Positions 35,100 to 43,063 of a DNA stretch of 64,000 bases are shown here, piece by piece; position 1 is the first letter of the stretch, and every line of letters begins with the position of its first letter. The notes under the pieces were generated by a model. It worked only from the letters and a program-made list of their open reading frames with translations, did not search any database and was not told where the DNA came from. Both the position numbers and the translations under genes were made by a program. Origin of the DNA: MED-G105 sp038522945 (GTDB lineage: Bacteria; Pseudomonadota; Alphaproteobacteria; Caulobacterales; Parvularculaceae); the NCBI GenBank assembly GCA_038522945.1, contig JBCBJV010000010.1, positions 1 through 64,000 of the forward strand, written 5' to 3'.

Positions 35100-36251
35100 A
35101 TGGCAACGACCAGGCGCGTTTTGCTATTGGCAGGCGGAAGCGCGCTTCTCGTAAGCGGTGTCAGCTGGGCCATGACACGTTCACCTGCGAAAGCACTTGC
35201 TCCCTGGCGCACGGCGACCGAAGGATTTGATGATCCGCGACTGAGCATCCTCGCATATGCGATCCTCGCGCCAAGCCCGCACAACATGCAGCCCTGGCAG
35301 ATCGAGCTGAAAACGGACAATGCACTTGAGGTGTACTGTCGACCGGACCGACTACTCCCTGAAACTGATCCACCGAACCGCCAGATCACAATCGGCTTTG
35401 GTTGCTTTTTGGAGGTCATGCGACTTGCTGCTTCCGACTTCGGATACAAGACGGAAGTTGATCTCTTTCCGGAAGGCGATCCCTTTTATGGCGATTTTGA
35501 TCGCCCAATCGCGAGGGTGCAGCTTGATGAGATGCCGAACGTGGAGCCGGATCCGTTGTTCCAAAACGTTCTTGGACGACGAACAAACCGATCGCCGTTT
35601 CAAGCGGAAACCAAGCCCAGCAAGGATGACCTGGAGGCCATCATTGCAACGACATTAGATGTTGAAGGTATCCTCACTGAGGCAACTCAGGAAGATATGT
35701 TGATCCGCCAGCTTCGTGAGTTGACGCGACAGGCGTGGAAAACTGAATGGTACCTTGACCGAACCCGCCGCGAGTCAATTGATGTCACGCACGTTGGAAG
35801 GAACGCTATTGAAGCAGCACCGTACGGCATCAATCTCAGCGGGCCAGTAATTGAAGCGCTCAATGCAACGGGGCTTTTTACCGCCGAGAAGTCAGGTCAG
35901 GTAGGCACAACAGCGTTTGATCAGTCGTTTGAGTTTTACGACAAGGCTTGTGCGACTGCGCAAGGCTATGTCTGGATACTGACCGATGGAAACACGCGCG
36001 CTGACCAAATTACTGCTGGCGCTGGCTGGGTGCGTGCGCATCTGGCAGCTACGGGGCGCGGCGTCGCTTTTCATCCATTGAGCCAGGCTCTGCAGGAATT
36101 CCCCGAAATGAAGGTGCACTACGATGCAGCCCATTTGATGCTTCAAACGCGCGCCAACCAAACAGTGCAGATGTTAGCGAGAGTCGGATTTGCCGCAGCT
36201 CCCGCCCCAGCGCCACGCGAACCACTCAGTGCAAAGATTGTCCCGATCTAA
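35100..36251 (+). CDS. Acg-family FMN-binding nitroreductase-like protein with Tat-like leader
   Basis: 383 residues starting five bases after sodC. The N-terminus MATTRRVLLLAGGSALLVSG has twin arginines and a hydrophobic core, suggesting Tat export or anchoring. ILAPSPHNMQPWQIEL is the signature of the Acg/nitroreductase relatives that bind FMN. The rest has the twin-domain layout of that family with RRTNRSPF as a further phosphate-binding element. Substrate is unknown; Acg of Mycobacterium may sequester FMN. Coupling to sodC suggests a role in oxidative or nitrosative stress, which is inference. Confidence 0.75.
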   Translation: MATTRRVLLLAGGSALLVSGVSWAMTRSPAKALAPWRTATEGFDDPRLSILAYAILAPSPHNMQPWQIELKTDNALEVYCRPDRLLPETDPPNRQITIGFGCFLEVMRLAASDFGYKTEVDLFPEGDPFYGDFDRPIARVQLDEMPNVEPDPLFQNVLGRRTNRSPFQAETKPSKDDLEAIIATTLDVEGILTEATQEDMLIRQLRELTRQAWKTEWYLDRTRRESIDVTHVGRNAIEAAPYGINLSGPVIEALNATGLFTAEKSGQVGTTAFDQSFEFYDKACATAQGYVWILTDGNTRADQITAGAGWVRAHLAATGRGVAFHPLSQALQEFPEMKVHYDAAHLMLQTRANQTVQMLARVGFAAAPAPAPREPLSAKIVPI

Positions 36252-36286
36252 CTGGTCGTTTTAATACGTCTAGAATGCTTTAGAGT

Positions 36287-36886
36287 TTATTCGCTGATAG
36301 CACCGGCATATAGCGACTCCTTTGGCCGCTCGAAGAGCTTCATGACCATCGGCTCAAACGCCTCGAGAGGCATGGACTCATAGTCTTTGTCGAACGCAGC
36401 CTGATCGTACTTTTCGCAGAACTCCGCTGTTCGTTCAAAATGTGGATGTCCTCTGAATTCTTCACGCACGTCGCGGTCCATTCCGAGATACTGGAAGAAA
36501 TAGTAGCCTTGGAAGATCCCGTGTTTTTCAACCATCCAATGATTTTCTTCCGACACGAAGGGTTTCAGTATCGCCGCCGCAATGTCGGGATGGTTATACG
36601 CACCGAGCGTGTCTCCAACATCGTGAAGCAGTGCGCACACAACATATTCATCATCGCGACTGTCACGATGGGCACGGGTGGCGGTCTGCAGGCAATGTTC
36701 AAGCCGATCGACAGGGAACCCACCGCAGTCACCCTTTAGAAGCTTCAAATGGTCAAGAATACGTCGGCCGCCCGTTGCCGCAAATGGAATGAACTCCGTC
36801 GCAATGGCGGTCCAGTCTTCTTGGGTACCTTCGGTCATCGACTTGAAGGTTGCTTGCGTCTTCGGCGTTGTACCATCGTGTGCCAT
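36287..36886 (-). CDS. HD-domain protein (PhnZ-like oxygenase or phosphohydrolase)
   Basis: 199 residues. DRLEHCLQTATRAHRDSRDD gives the first His, and VVCALLHDVGDTLGAYNH the HD pair plus a further His; VEKHGIFQGYYFFQYLG adds another His and aromatic residues. This set fits the HD superfamily with a two-iron site, and the length (190-200) and the sequence EKHGIF resemble the HD-type mixed-valent di-iron oxygenases (PhnZ, for 2-amino-1-hydroxyethylphosphonate). A phosphohydrolase activity is the alternative. No phosphonate genes are nearby. It starts just before a small lipoprotein gene on the same strand. Confidence 0.7.
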   Translation of the reverse strand: MAHDGTTPKTQATFKSMTEGTQEDWTAIATEFIPFAATGGRRILDHLKLLKGDCGGFPVDRLEHCLQTATRAHRDSRDDEYVVCALLHDVGDTLGAYNHPDIAAAILKPFVSEENHWMVEKHGIFQGYYFFQYLGMDRDVREEFRGHPHFERTAEFCEKYDQAAFDKDYESMPLEAFEPMVMKLFERPKESLYAGAISE

Positions 36887-36934
36887 TTAAAGGTCCTCCT
36901 GACGGCCTTACCTTCATCGAAGAAGGCCAAACGA

Positions 36935-37198
36935 TCAACTCCGGTCCGCAGGAAGACAAACGGCCGACACTGGATTTCCAACAACCTGCTGAGTTTGCCA
37001 GGCGGCAATCGCTTTTTCGCAATCACTTTTGCGACTGAAGTAGCCGATGGTTTTGGGCTCACCCGCTTGCGAGGCATTGAGATAGCCATAGCCAGCCCAA
37101 GACGCTTCGTCATTGTGCGTCGCACAACCAGACACGGAAAGAACAATCATGCCCGTGGCTTGAACAAGGTTCGCGACGTTGGCGCGAAAGTTCATCAT
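36935..37198 (-). CDS. Small putative lipoprotein, unknown function
   Basis: 87 residues from the ATG at 37198, which follows GGTGGA; upstream in-frame ATG at 37213 is less likely. The leader ends in LSVSGCATHND, a lipobox with Cys near residue 25. The mature part is about 62 residues with two further Cys (SDCEKAI, AVCLP) that could form a disulfide, and the pattern GYFSRKSDCEKAIAAW suggests a helix. No family recognised. It is located between the HD protein and the H1-like gene, all on the minus strand, and a strong terminator separates it from the latter. Confidence 0.6.
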   Translation of the reverse strand: MMNFRANVANLVQATGMIVLSVSGCATHNDEASWAGYGYLNASQAGEPKTIGYFSRKSDCEKAIAAWQTQQVVGNPVSAVCLPADRS

Positions 37199-37248
37199 AA
37201 GTCCACCGATCATGGTTACAGAGGGTCTATAGATGCCATCAACGCCAT

Positions 37249-37277
37249 AAAAAAACCGGCAGTCAATGACTGCCGGC
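37249..37277 (-). terminator. Intrinsic terminator of the histone H1-like gene
   Basis: CCGGCAGT (37256-37263) and ACTGCCGG (37269-37276) form a perfect 8-bp stem with a 5-base loop. On the minus strand the stem is followed by seven T residues. It lies 28 bases after the stop of the H1-like gene and is the most canonical terminator in the window. Confidence 0.88.
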
Positions 37278-37303
37278 TTTGTTGTTCTCCCGCACCCAGT
37301 GGC

Positions 37304-37717
37304 TCAACGACGTTTCGTCGTTTTCCGCTTTACCGTCTTGCGCTTAGCTGGCGCCTTACGCTTGGTCGCGGTTTTGCGCGTTGCCTTCTTCGTCGTCTTG
37401 CGCTTTGTCGCTGTCTTACGCTTAGTGGCTGTCTTGCGCTTTACAGTTTTTTTCTTCGCAGCTGTCTTGCGTGTCGCCTTTTTGGCAGTTGCGCGCTTCT
37501 TAGTCGCTTTTTTTCGCGTCGCTGTCTTCTTCGTTGCTTTGCGCTTTACGGCCGTTTTGCGAACCGCTTTTTTCTTGGTCGTTTTACGCTTCACCGCCTT
37601 CTTTTTGGCAGGTGCTTTCTTTGTCGTCTTACGTTTTGCCGCCTTTGTAGCGGTTTTGCGCTTGGCAGTTTTCTTAGCTGCCGTTTTCTTTTTGGTCGCT
37701 TTGCGTTTGACCGCCAT
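37304..37717 (-). CDS. Histone H1-like Lys/Ala-rich nucleoid protein
   Basis: 137 residues from the ATG at 37717, after GGAGGTGACGACC; the frame upstream to 37753 lacks this site. Almost the whole sequence is Lys, Arg, Ala and Thr in short repeats (KRKTTKK, KAAKKK, KRKTATKR), with a net charge far above +50 by eye. This resembles the C-terminal tail of histone H1 and bacterial AlgP/HctB/Hc2-like proteins that bind DNA without sequence preference. It is expected to be disordered in solution. The DNA is also internally repetitive, so length may vary between strains. Position beside ssb and uvrA fits a chromosome-related role. A shorter version of the same motif ends UvrA. Confidence 0.85.
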   Translation of the reverse strand: MAVKRKATKKKTAAKKTAKRKTATKAAKRKTTKKAPAKKKAVKRKTTKKKAVRKTAVKRKATKKTATRKKATKKRATAKKATRKTAAKKKTVKRKTATKRKTATKRKTTKKATRKTATKRKAPAKRKTVKRKTTKRR

Positions 37718-37783
37718 GGTCGTCACCTCCGACATATCTAACGGAAGTCGCAAACTTAACTGAATTTGCTAAAAAAGTATTCA

Positions 37784-37810
37784 TATGCGGGCTTACGGAG
37801 CGTCCGCATA
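37784..37810. repeat. Hairpin in the ssb to H1-like intergenic region
   Basis: TATGCGG (37784-37790) and CCGCATA (37804-37810) are perfect 7-base arms with a 13-base loop. On the minus strand ssb ends upstream of it and a six-T run occurs 12 bases beyond; on the plus strand a five-T run follows. A second hairpin TTGCGT/ACGCAA is at 37860-37876. These may end ssb transcription, but spacing to the T-runs is not ideal. Confidence 0.4.
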
Positions 37811-37962
37811 AGGTCTTTTTCGAACAAAATACGCATTTTTTTGAAAATCGACCGAAATATTGCGTCGTAAACGCAACACATCCGGCCCAAGACGAATGAA
37901 AAACGCACAAGGATCATTGTTGATTCGTGCATTTTGATTCGTTTTGGATCGCTTCTTGCGAC

Positions 37963-38430
37963 TTAAAACGGAATATCATCATCAAGTTCGAACGATTGAC
38001 CGCCGCCGGAAGATCCGGACCCACCGGTATTTCCACCACCAAAGTCGTCACCTCCGAACGAACCACCGCCACCGGAATTGCGTCCGTCCAACATCACCAT
38101 GGTGCCGCCATAGTTCTGCAAGACCACTTCCGTTGAATATCGATCTTGTCCGCTTTGGTCCTGCCACTTCCGTGTTTGAAGCTGGCCTTCAAGATAGACC
38201 TTCGATCCCTTTTTCAGATATTGTTCCGCAACACGGGCAAGACCTTCTGAAAATATCACGACGCGATGCCATTCAGTTTTCTCGCGGCGTTCACCGGTAT
38301 TGCGGTCCTTCCAGCTTTCCGATGTAGCAATGGCAAGATTGACGATAGGACGACCGTCCTGCGTCTGACGTACTTCAGGATCCCGGCCCAAATTGCCGAC
38401 CAAAATGACTTTATTGATGCTGCCTGCCAT
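37963..38430 (-). CDS. ssb: Single-stranded DNA-binding protein
   Basis: 155 residues after a GGAG ribosome site. INKVILVGNLGRDPEVR is the OB-fold start, NLAIATSESWKDRNTGERRE and TEWHRVVIF the DNA-binding strands, and KVYLEGQLQTRKWQDQ the third. A Gly/Ser-rich linker leads to the acidic tip DDDIPF that recruits repair and replication partners. It forms tetramers on single-stranded DNA. It is transcribed divergently from uvrA, and the shared region contains a LexA box, as in many proteobacteria. Confidence 0.96.
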   Translation of the reverse strand: MAGSINKVILVGNLGRDPEVRQTQDGRPIVNLAIATSESWKDRNTGERREKTEWHRVVIFSEGLARVAEQYLKKGSKVYLEGQLQTRKWQDQSGQDRYSTEVVLQNYGGTMVMLDGRNSGGGGSFGGDDFGGGNTGGSGSSGGGQSFELDDDIPF

Positions 38431-38530
38431 TTGAATTTTCTCCAGTATTGCATTTTCGCGCAGTGTCTCGGGGATTCGGCGCTCCGAAAAGCAATGGTTT
38501 TCCCATGTAGGGAGATTTCCCCGACAAAAA

Positions 38531-38567
38531 GTTCACATCTTGTTCTAGCTAACGGGGCCTATATAAC
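38531..38567 (+). promoter_or_regulatory. LexA (SOS) box overlapping a likely uvrA promoter
   Basis: GTTC-ACATCTT-GTTC at 38531-38545 is an exact match to the alphaproteobacterial LexA operator GTTC-N7-GTTC. It overlaps a possible -35 (TTGTTC, 38540-38545) with a -10 (TATAAC, 38562-38567) at 16-base spacing, upstream of uvrA at 38618. Repression by LexA and induction by DNA damage follows from this layout; the same box may also affect ssb on the other strand. Confidence 0.8.
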
Positions 38568-38617
38568 AAGGGGTCTGCTGCGCATCCGGCGCGCCCTTAA
38601 AAAACGTATTTTCACCC

Positions 38618-41539
38618 ATGACCCTCAAAAACATCCGCGTCGTCGGCGCCCGCGAACACAATCTGAAAAATGTCACTCTGGAGATCCCTCGCGACAAGCT
38701 CATCGTCATGACGGGGCTTTCTGGATCCGGCAAATCGTCCCTTGCGTTTGATACGATCTATGCGGAAGGACAGCGCCGGTATGTGGAAAGTCTCTCCGCT
38801 TATGCGCGTCAGTTTCTGGAAATGATGCAGAAGCCAGACGTCGACCAAATCGACGGTCTGTCGCCGGCGATTTCGATCGAACAGAAGACAACGTCCCGAA
38901 ATCCGCGCTCAACGGTCGGAACAGTCACCGAGATTTACGACTATATGCGACTTTTGTGGGCGCGGGTTGGCGTGCCATATTCGCCAGCCACGGGGTTACC
39001 GATCACCTCTCAGACCGTATCGGAAATGGTGGATCGCCTCATGGACGAACCGGAAGGGTCGCGGTTCTACCTTCTTGCCCCGATCATCCGTGGGCGCAAA
39101 GGCGAATACAAAAAAGACTTTGCTGAGCTCCTGAAGAAAGGATTTCAGCGGGTGAAAGTAGACGGCACTTTTTACGAGATCGCAGACGTCCCAGCCTTAA
39201 ACAAAAAGGTGAAGCATGACATTGATGTCGTCGTTGACCGAATAATCGTCAAAGACGGCGTGCAATCGCGCCTGGCGGAATCGTTTGAAACAGCTCTTGG
39301 CTTGGCCGATGGCATCGCCGTTGCCGAGCGCGCTGTCAAAGAAAATGAAGACGCTGAACGTCTCATATTTTCGGCAAAATTCGCTTGCCCCGTTTCTGGA
39401 TTTACGATTGATGAGATCGAACCGAGGCTTTTCTCATTCAATGCCCCCGCCGGTGCGTGCCCCTCATGCGATGGATTGGGCACGCAGATGGTTTTCGACG
39501 AAGACCTCGTCGTGCCCGAACACGACCGCGCGCTGAACAAAGGGGCCATTGCACCTTGGTCGAAGGGAACATCGCCCTATTATGCCCAAACACTCGAGGC
39601 GCTCGGTCGCCACTACGGGTTCAAAACCAGTCAGCGATGGAACGAGCTGAACGACGAACAGAAGTATGCGGTGCTTTACGGTACGAATGATGAAGATATC
39701 TCGTTTGTCTATAAAGACGGCAGCCGCAAGTTCGAAACCGTCAAACCCTTCGAAGGGGTTATTCCAAACCTGGAGCGCCGCTTCCGCGAAACCGATTCCA
39801 GCTGGGTCAGAGAAGAACTGTCGCGTTATCAGGCAATCACGGATTGTGACGCATGCGGTGGGTATAGGCTGAAACCCGAGGCTCTCGCTGTCAAAATTGC
39901 TGACAAACACATCTCTGAAGCAACAGAGCTTTCCATCAAAGCAGCCAGTGAGTGGTTCAATGGCCTTGAAAAGAAGCTCACCAAAAAACAAGCAACGATC
40001 GCCGCGCGGGTGCTGAAAGAAATCCGTGAGCGGCTGGAATTTCTGAACAATGTTGGACTTGACTACCTTACCCTATCGCGGGCGTCGGGGACACTTTCCG
40101 GTGGCGAAAGCCAGCGCATCCGGCTGGCATCTCAAATAGGGTCGGGCCTAACGGGCGTTCTCTACGTACTGGACGAACCCTCGATCGGTCTCCACCAGCG
40201 AGACAATGAGCGTTTGTTGGAGACCTTAAAGCGGTTGCGCGATCTTGGAAATTCCGTGCTCGTCGTTGAACACGACGAAGACGCGATCAGGACTGCAGAT
40301 CATGTCGTCGATATTGGTCCGGGGGCGGGCGTACATGGCGGGAAGATTATTGCCCAAGGATCAGTAAAAGACATTACCGCAACAGATGGCTCGCTGACCG
40401 GTGACTATCTCGCCGGGCGACGTAAGGTCCCCATTCCAACCGAGCGTCGCGTGTTTCAACGGAAAAAGTCCGTTAAGATAATCGGGGCCACCGAAAACAA
40501 CCTCCAGAACGTGACTGCGGAAATTCCAATAGGCCTCCTGACATGCGTGACCGGTGTTTCAGGCGGAGGCAAGTCCACACTCGTCATTGAAACGCTCTTT
40601 AAAGCCGCCGCCCGAAAACTATACAATTCAAAGGACGCGCCCGCTGCGCATAAGCGCATCGAAGGACTCGACGAATTCGATAAGGTGATTGATATTGATC
40701 AGTCTCCGATCGGTAGGACGCCGCGTTCAAACCCAGCCACTTACACTGGCGCGTTCACACCGATCCGCGACTGGTTTGCCGGCCTGCCCGAAGCAAAAGC
40801 CCGCGGATATAAACCTGGGCGCTTCTCTTTCAATGTGAAGGGCGGGCGATGCGAAGCGTGCCAAGGGGACGGTGTTATCAAAATCGAAATGCACTTCCTG
40901 CCGGACGTTTATGTGACGTGCGATGTTTGCAAAGGTCAGCGCTACAACCGCGAAACACTTGAAGTGAAGTTCAAAGATAAATCCATCGCCGACGTGCTCG
41001 ACATGACCGTGGAAGAAGGGGTTGAATTCTTTAGAGCGGTCCCGGCCATCCGCGATAAACTGGAAACCCTTTATCGCGTTGGGCTCTCCTACGTGAAGAT
41101 CGGCCAGCAAGCGACAACTTTGTCCGGTGGTGAGGCCCAAAGGGTTAAGCTCGCAAAAGAACTTTCCAAACGCGCAACCGGCCGGACCCTGTACATACTT
41201 GATGAGCCCACTACAGGCCTTCACTTTGAAGATGTCCGCAAGCTGATGGAAGTGATCCAGGAACTAACCGACGGCGGCAATACAGTTGTGGTTATCGAAC
41301 ATAACCTCGACGTCATCAAACAGGCTGACTGGATCATCGATCTCGGGCCGGAAGGCGGCGACGGAGGCGGCCAGATCGTTGCGGCTGGTACACCAGAAGA
41401 AGTTGCCACAACCAAAGGCAGCTACACTGGTCAATTCCTGGCTCCGATGCTGAAGAAAGCAGGCACCGCCGCTGGCAGCAAGACCGTCAAACGCAAGACG
41501 ACCAAGAAAAAGGCAACGCGTAAGCGCAAAGCAGCGTAG
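38618..41539 (+). CDS. uvrA: Excinuclease ABC subunit A with basic C-terminal tail
   Basis: 973 residues. MTGLSGSGKSSLAFDTIYAE and TCVTGVSGGGKSTLVIETL are the two Walker A sites; TLSGGESQRIRLA with YVLDEPSIGLH and TLSGGEAQRVKLA with YILDEPTTGLH are the two signature/Walker B pairs. Zinc fingers are seen at CPVSGF...CPSCDGLG (first domain) and GGRCEACQGDG...CDVCKGQRY. UvrA dimers find helix-distorting lesions and load UvrB. The last ~25 residues are an added Lys/Arg tail (VKRKTTKKKATRKRKAA) very like the H1-like protein 0.9 kb away. Ribosome site is weak. A LexA box lies 75-90 bases upstream. Confidence 0.96.
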   Translation: MTLKNIRVVGAREHNLKNVTLEIPRDKLIVMTGLSGSGKSSLAFDTIYAEGQRRYVESLSAYARQFLEMMQKPDVDQIDGLSPAISIEQKTTSRNPRSTVGTVTEIYDYMRLLWARVGVPYSPATGLPITSQTVSEMVDRLMDEPEGSRFYLLAPIIRGRKGEYKKDFAELLKKGFQRVKVDGTFYEIADVPALNKKVKHDIDVVVDRIIVKDGVQSRLAESFETALGLADGIAVAERAVKENEDAERLIFSAKFACPVSGFTIDEIEPRLFSFNAPAGACPSCDGLGTQMVFDEDLVVPEHDRALNKGAIAPWSKGTSPYYAQTLEALGRHYGFKTSQRWNELNDEQKYAVLYGTNDEDISFVYKDGSRKFETVKPFEGVIPNLERRFRETDSSWVREELSRYQAITDCDACGGYRLKPEALAVKIADKHISEATELSIKAASEWFNGLEKKLTKKQATIAARVLKEIRERLEFLNNVGLDYLTLSRASGTLSGGESQRIRLASQIGSGLTGVLYVLDEPSIGLHQRDNERLLETLKRLRDLGNSVLVVEHDEDAIRTADHVVDIGPGAGVHGGKIIAQGSVKDITATDGSLTGDYLAGRRKVPIPTERRVFQRKKSVKIIGATENNLQNVTAEIPIGLLTCVTGVSGGGKSTLVIETLFKAAARKLYNSKDAPAAHKRIEGLDEFDKVIDIDQSPIGRTPRSNPATYTGAFTPIRDWFAGLPEAKARGYKPGRFSFNVKGGRCEACQGDGVIKIEMHFLPDVYVTCDVCKGQRYNRETLEVKFKDKSIADVLDMTVEEGVEFFRAVPAIRDKLETLYRVGLSYVKIGQQATTLSGGEAQRVKLAKELSKRATGRTLYILDEPTTGLHFEDVRKLMEVIQELTDGGNTVVVIEHNLDVIKQADWIIDLGPEGGDGGGQIVAAGTPEEVATTKGSYTGQFLAPMLKKAGTAAGSKTVKRKTTKKKATRKRKAA

Positions 41540-41613
41540 TCTAGGTGGGCACAAACTCCTTTTTTTAGGACAGTTATCAAAGTACGCTGGCTTCGGCAAA
41601 GGGAGGACACGCC

Positions 41614-42084
41614 ATGACCATCGAACGAAAAACACTGTCGGAACAGCACTACCTCTTCGTGGAACGGGAATCGTCCATGTCAGGACCCGAAATAGCAGAC
41701 GCAATGGGTTCTGGTTTTGGAGAGGTCTTCGGCTTCAATGCCCAAAAAGGGATCGCCCCTATCTCTATGCCGATGGCGATATACATGGAAATGCCGTCGG
41801 GAGACAAAATGGCCTTCCGGGTTGGCGTTTTCGTCAGTCCTGAAGACGCCGCCAAGGCTGAGGGCAACATCAAGTCGGCAACGATGCCTGCCGGGGACGC
41901 GTTGATGATGACCCATGTTGGCCCATATGCGACGTTGAATGTGAGCCACAAAGCCCTCTGGGACCATATGACGAACGAAGGCTTGCCTCAAGCAATGCCG
42001 GTCTGGGAAATCTATGTGGACGATCCAACGACTGTATCGGAGAATAAGCTCCGTACAGAGATCTATCGCGCGATTGGCTCCTGA
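41614..42084 (+). CDS. GyrI-like small-molecule-binding domain protein
   Basis: 156 residues after a GGAGG site. The layout matches the AraC-effector/GyrI-like (SHS2) fold: MTIERKTLSEQHYLFVERE strand, PMAIYMEMPSGDKMAFRVGVFV central sheet, MPAGDALMMTHVGPYATLNVS with the conserved HxGPY element, and PVWEIYVDDPTTV-LRTEIYRAI at the end. Stand-alone members bind hydrophobic cations or peptides; some inhibit gyrase, which cannot be assumed here. It starts 74 bases after uvrA. The acetyltransferase gene overlaps its 3' end. Confidence 0.75.
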   Translation: MTIERKTLSEQHYLFVERESSMSGPEIADAMGSGFGEVFGFNAQKGIAPISMPMAIYMEMPSGDKMAFRVGVFVSPEDAAKAEGNIKSATMPAGDALMMTHVGPYATLNVSHKALWDHMTNEGLPQAMPVWEIYVDDPTTVSENKLRTEIYRAIGS

Positions 42085-42523
42085 GCTGAGCGTTTGCATT
42101 CGACCCGCGTCACCCAACGATCTCCCTGCCATCATTCACTTGGTACGGACGGTCGTCCATGAGACTTATCCAGATCTCATCGCAAGGAACGGCCCTCCAT
42201 CGCCCGGCATCCCAGATCGTTGGGTGGGCGCATTGATCGCCGAAAAAGAGCTCGACCTTGTCGGCGTGGGCCTGGCCACGAGCAACTTTATCTCTGATCT
42301 CTGGATCGCAGAAAACCATCGAAGCCAAGGCATCGGCGCAGCGCTGCTCAAAAGGCTGGAAAATCAAATTTTTGCTGACCACACCAACGCAACATTGAGG
42401 GTGGTCTCGACTAATGCGGGTGCCCGAAGGTTCTATGCCCGGCACAGCTGGCGGGAGACAAGGACTTACCGCCATGAGCGCGACGGACACCTGATGATCG
42501 ACCTAGAAAAGGAACGGCCTTGA
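42074..42523 (+). CDS. GNAT-family N-acetyltransferase
   Basis: About 149 residues if it begins at the TTG at 42074, which overlaps the previous stop by 11 bases; an ATG further upstream at 42014 lies inside the preceding gene and other non-ATG starts are possible. VCIRPASPNDLPAIIHLVRT is a typical GNAT start. DLWIAENHRSQGIGAALLKRL contains the acetyl-CoA pyrophosphate-binding R/Q-x-x-G-x-G/A loop, and LRVVSTNAGARRFYARHSWR the last beta-alpha unit. Acceptor unknown. Probably co-translated with the GyrI-like gene. Confidence 0.75.
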   Translation: MAPELSVCIRPASPNDLPAIIHLVRTVVHETYPDLIARNGPPSPGIPDRWVGALIAEKELDLVGVGLATSNFISDLWIAENHRSQGIGAALLKRLENQIFADHTNATLRVVSTNAGARRFYARHSWRETRTYRHERDGHLMIDLEKERP

Positions 42524-42527
42524 CGGA

Positions 42528-43013
42528 TCAATAAATGCCAAGAGCTAGCCCCGCACCGAAGGCTTGCCCTATCGCGGCGCACTTTTCCAATGAAACAGGG
42601 TCAATCGTCTTTGGAGAGAGTATTTCCTCTTTCGTTTGAGCGTGGGTACAAACAATCAATGGTTCCTGGACAAGCTTAAGACGCCACCCCGTGGCAATTT
42701 TCGCTATTTGTCGAACCGCATTCTCACCATCGGATCCAGCGCATATCATCTGGCAGTAAGGACGCCCGTCAATCCGGCCAAGCAACTCATAGTAGGTCCG
42801 GTCAAAAAAAGCTTTCATCACTCCCGAGATAGCAGCGAGGTTTTCCGGGCAAACAAAAATGTAGCCATTGCTTCGCAACAGATCATCAGCGCTCACATCA
42901 TCTGCATGCTTCAGCAGAGATTGAAATTCGATCTGTGCGCCGCTCAATACCGAACGGGCAATCGCTTCGGACCCGCCGGTCATGGTGTCGTAGACTATGA
43001 GCAGATTTGGCAT
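42528..43013 (-). CDS. Flavodoxin-like/NADPH-dependent FMN reductase-type protein
   Basis: 161 residues. LLIVYDTMTGGSEAIARSVL is the FMN phosphate-binding loop of flavodoxin-like folds. GYIFVCPENLAAISGVMKAFFDRTYYE-type sequence (residues 50-76) matches the NAD(P)H:FMN reductase/WrbA family, where it binds the isoalloxazine ring. A third element, CAGSDGENAVRQIAKIATGW, follows. It is likely a soluble electron-transfer or quinone/azo reductase of unknown partner. It converges on the GNAT gene with only four bases between and lies 50 bases after the next minus-strand gene. Confidence 0.75.
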   Translation of the reverse strand: MPNLLIVYDTMTGGSEAIARSVLSGAQIEFQSLLKHADDVSADDLLRSNGYIFVCPENLAAISGVMKAFFDRTYYELLGRIDGRPYCQMICAGSDGENAVRQIAKIATGWRLKLVQEPLIVCTHAQTKEEILSPKTIDPVSLEKCAAIGQAFGAGLALGIY

Positions 43014-43063
43014 GGAGTCGCTTGCATGCGTACAAATTCTTTAAGGGTGTGTCCTATCACCGC

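Noticed and set aside
37304..37717. CRISPR-like short repeats in the H1-like gene
   Set aside because: Repeats are codon-phase Lys/Ala/Thr units without regular spacers; no other CRISPR-like array was seen.
36749..37741. A 330-codon plus-strand frame over the HD, lipoprotein and H1-like genes with a hydrophobic C-terminal half
   Set aside because: It is the antisense image of the Lys/Arg codons of the H1-like gene (Lys/Arg-rich coding reads as Leu/Phe/Arg), lacks a ribosome site and crosses three genes with good evidence.
37266..37763. A 165-codon plus-strand frame that looks like a membrane protein (V-L-R-F repeats)
   Set aside because: Same cause: antisense of the low-complexity H1-like gene, which has a clear start signal and terminator on the other strand.
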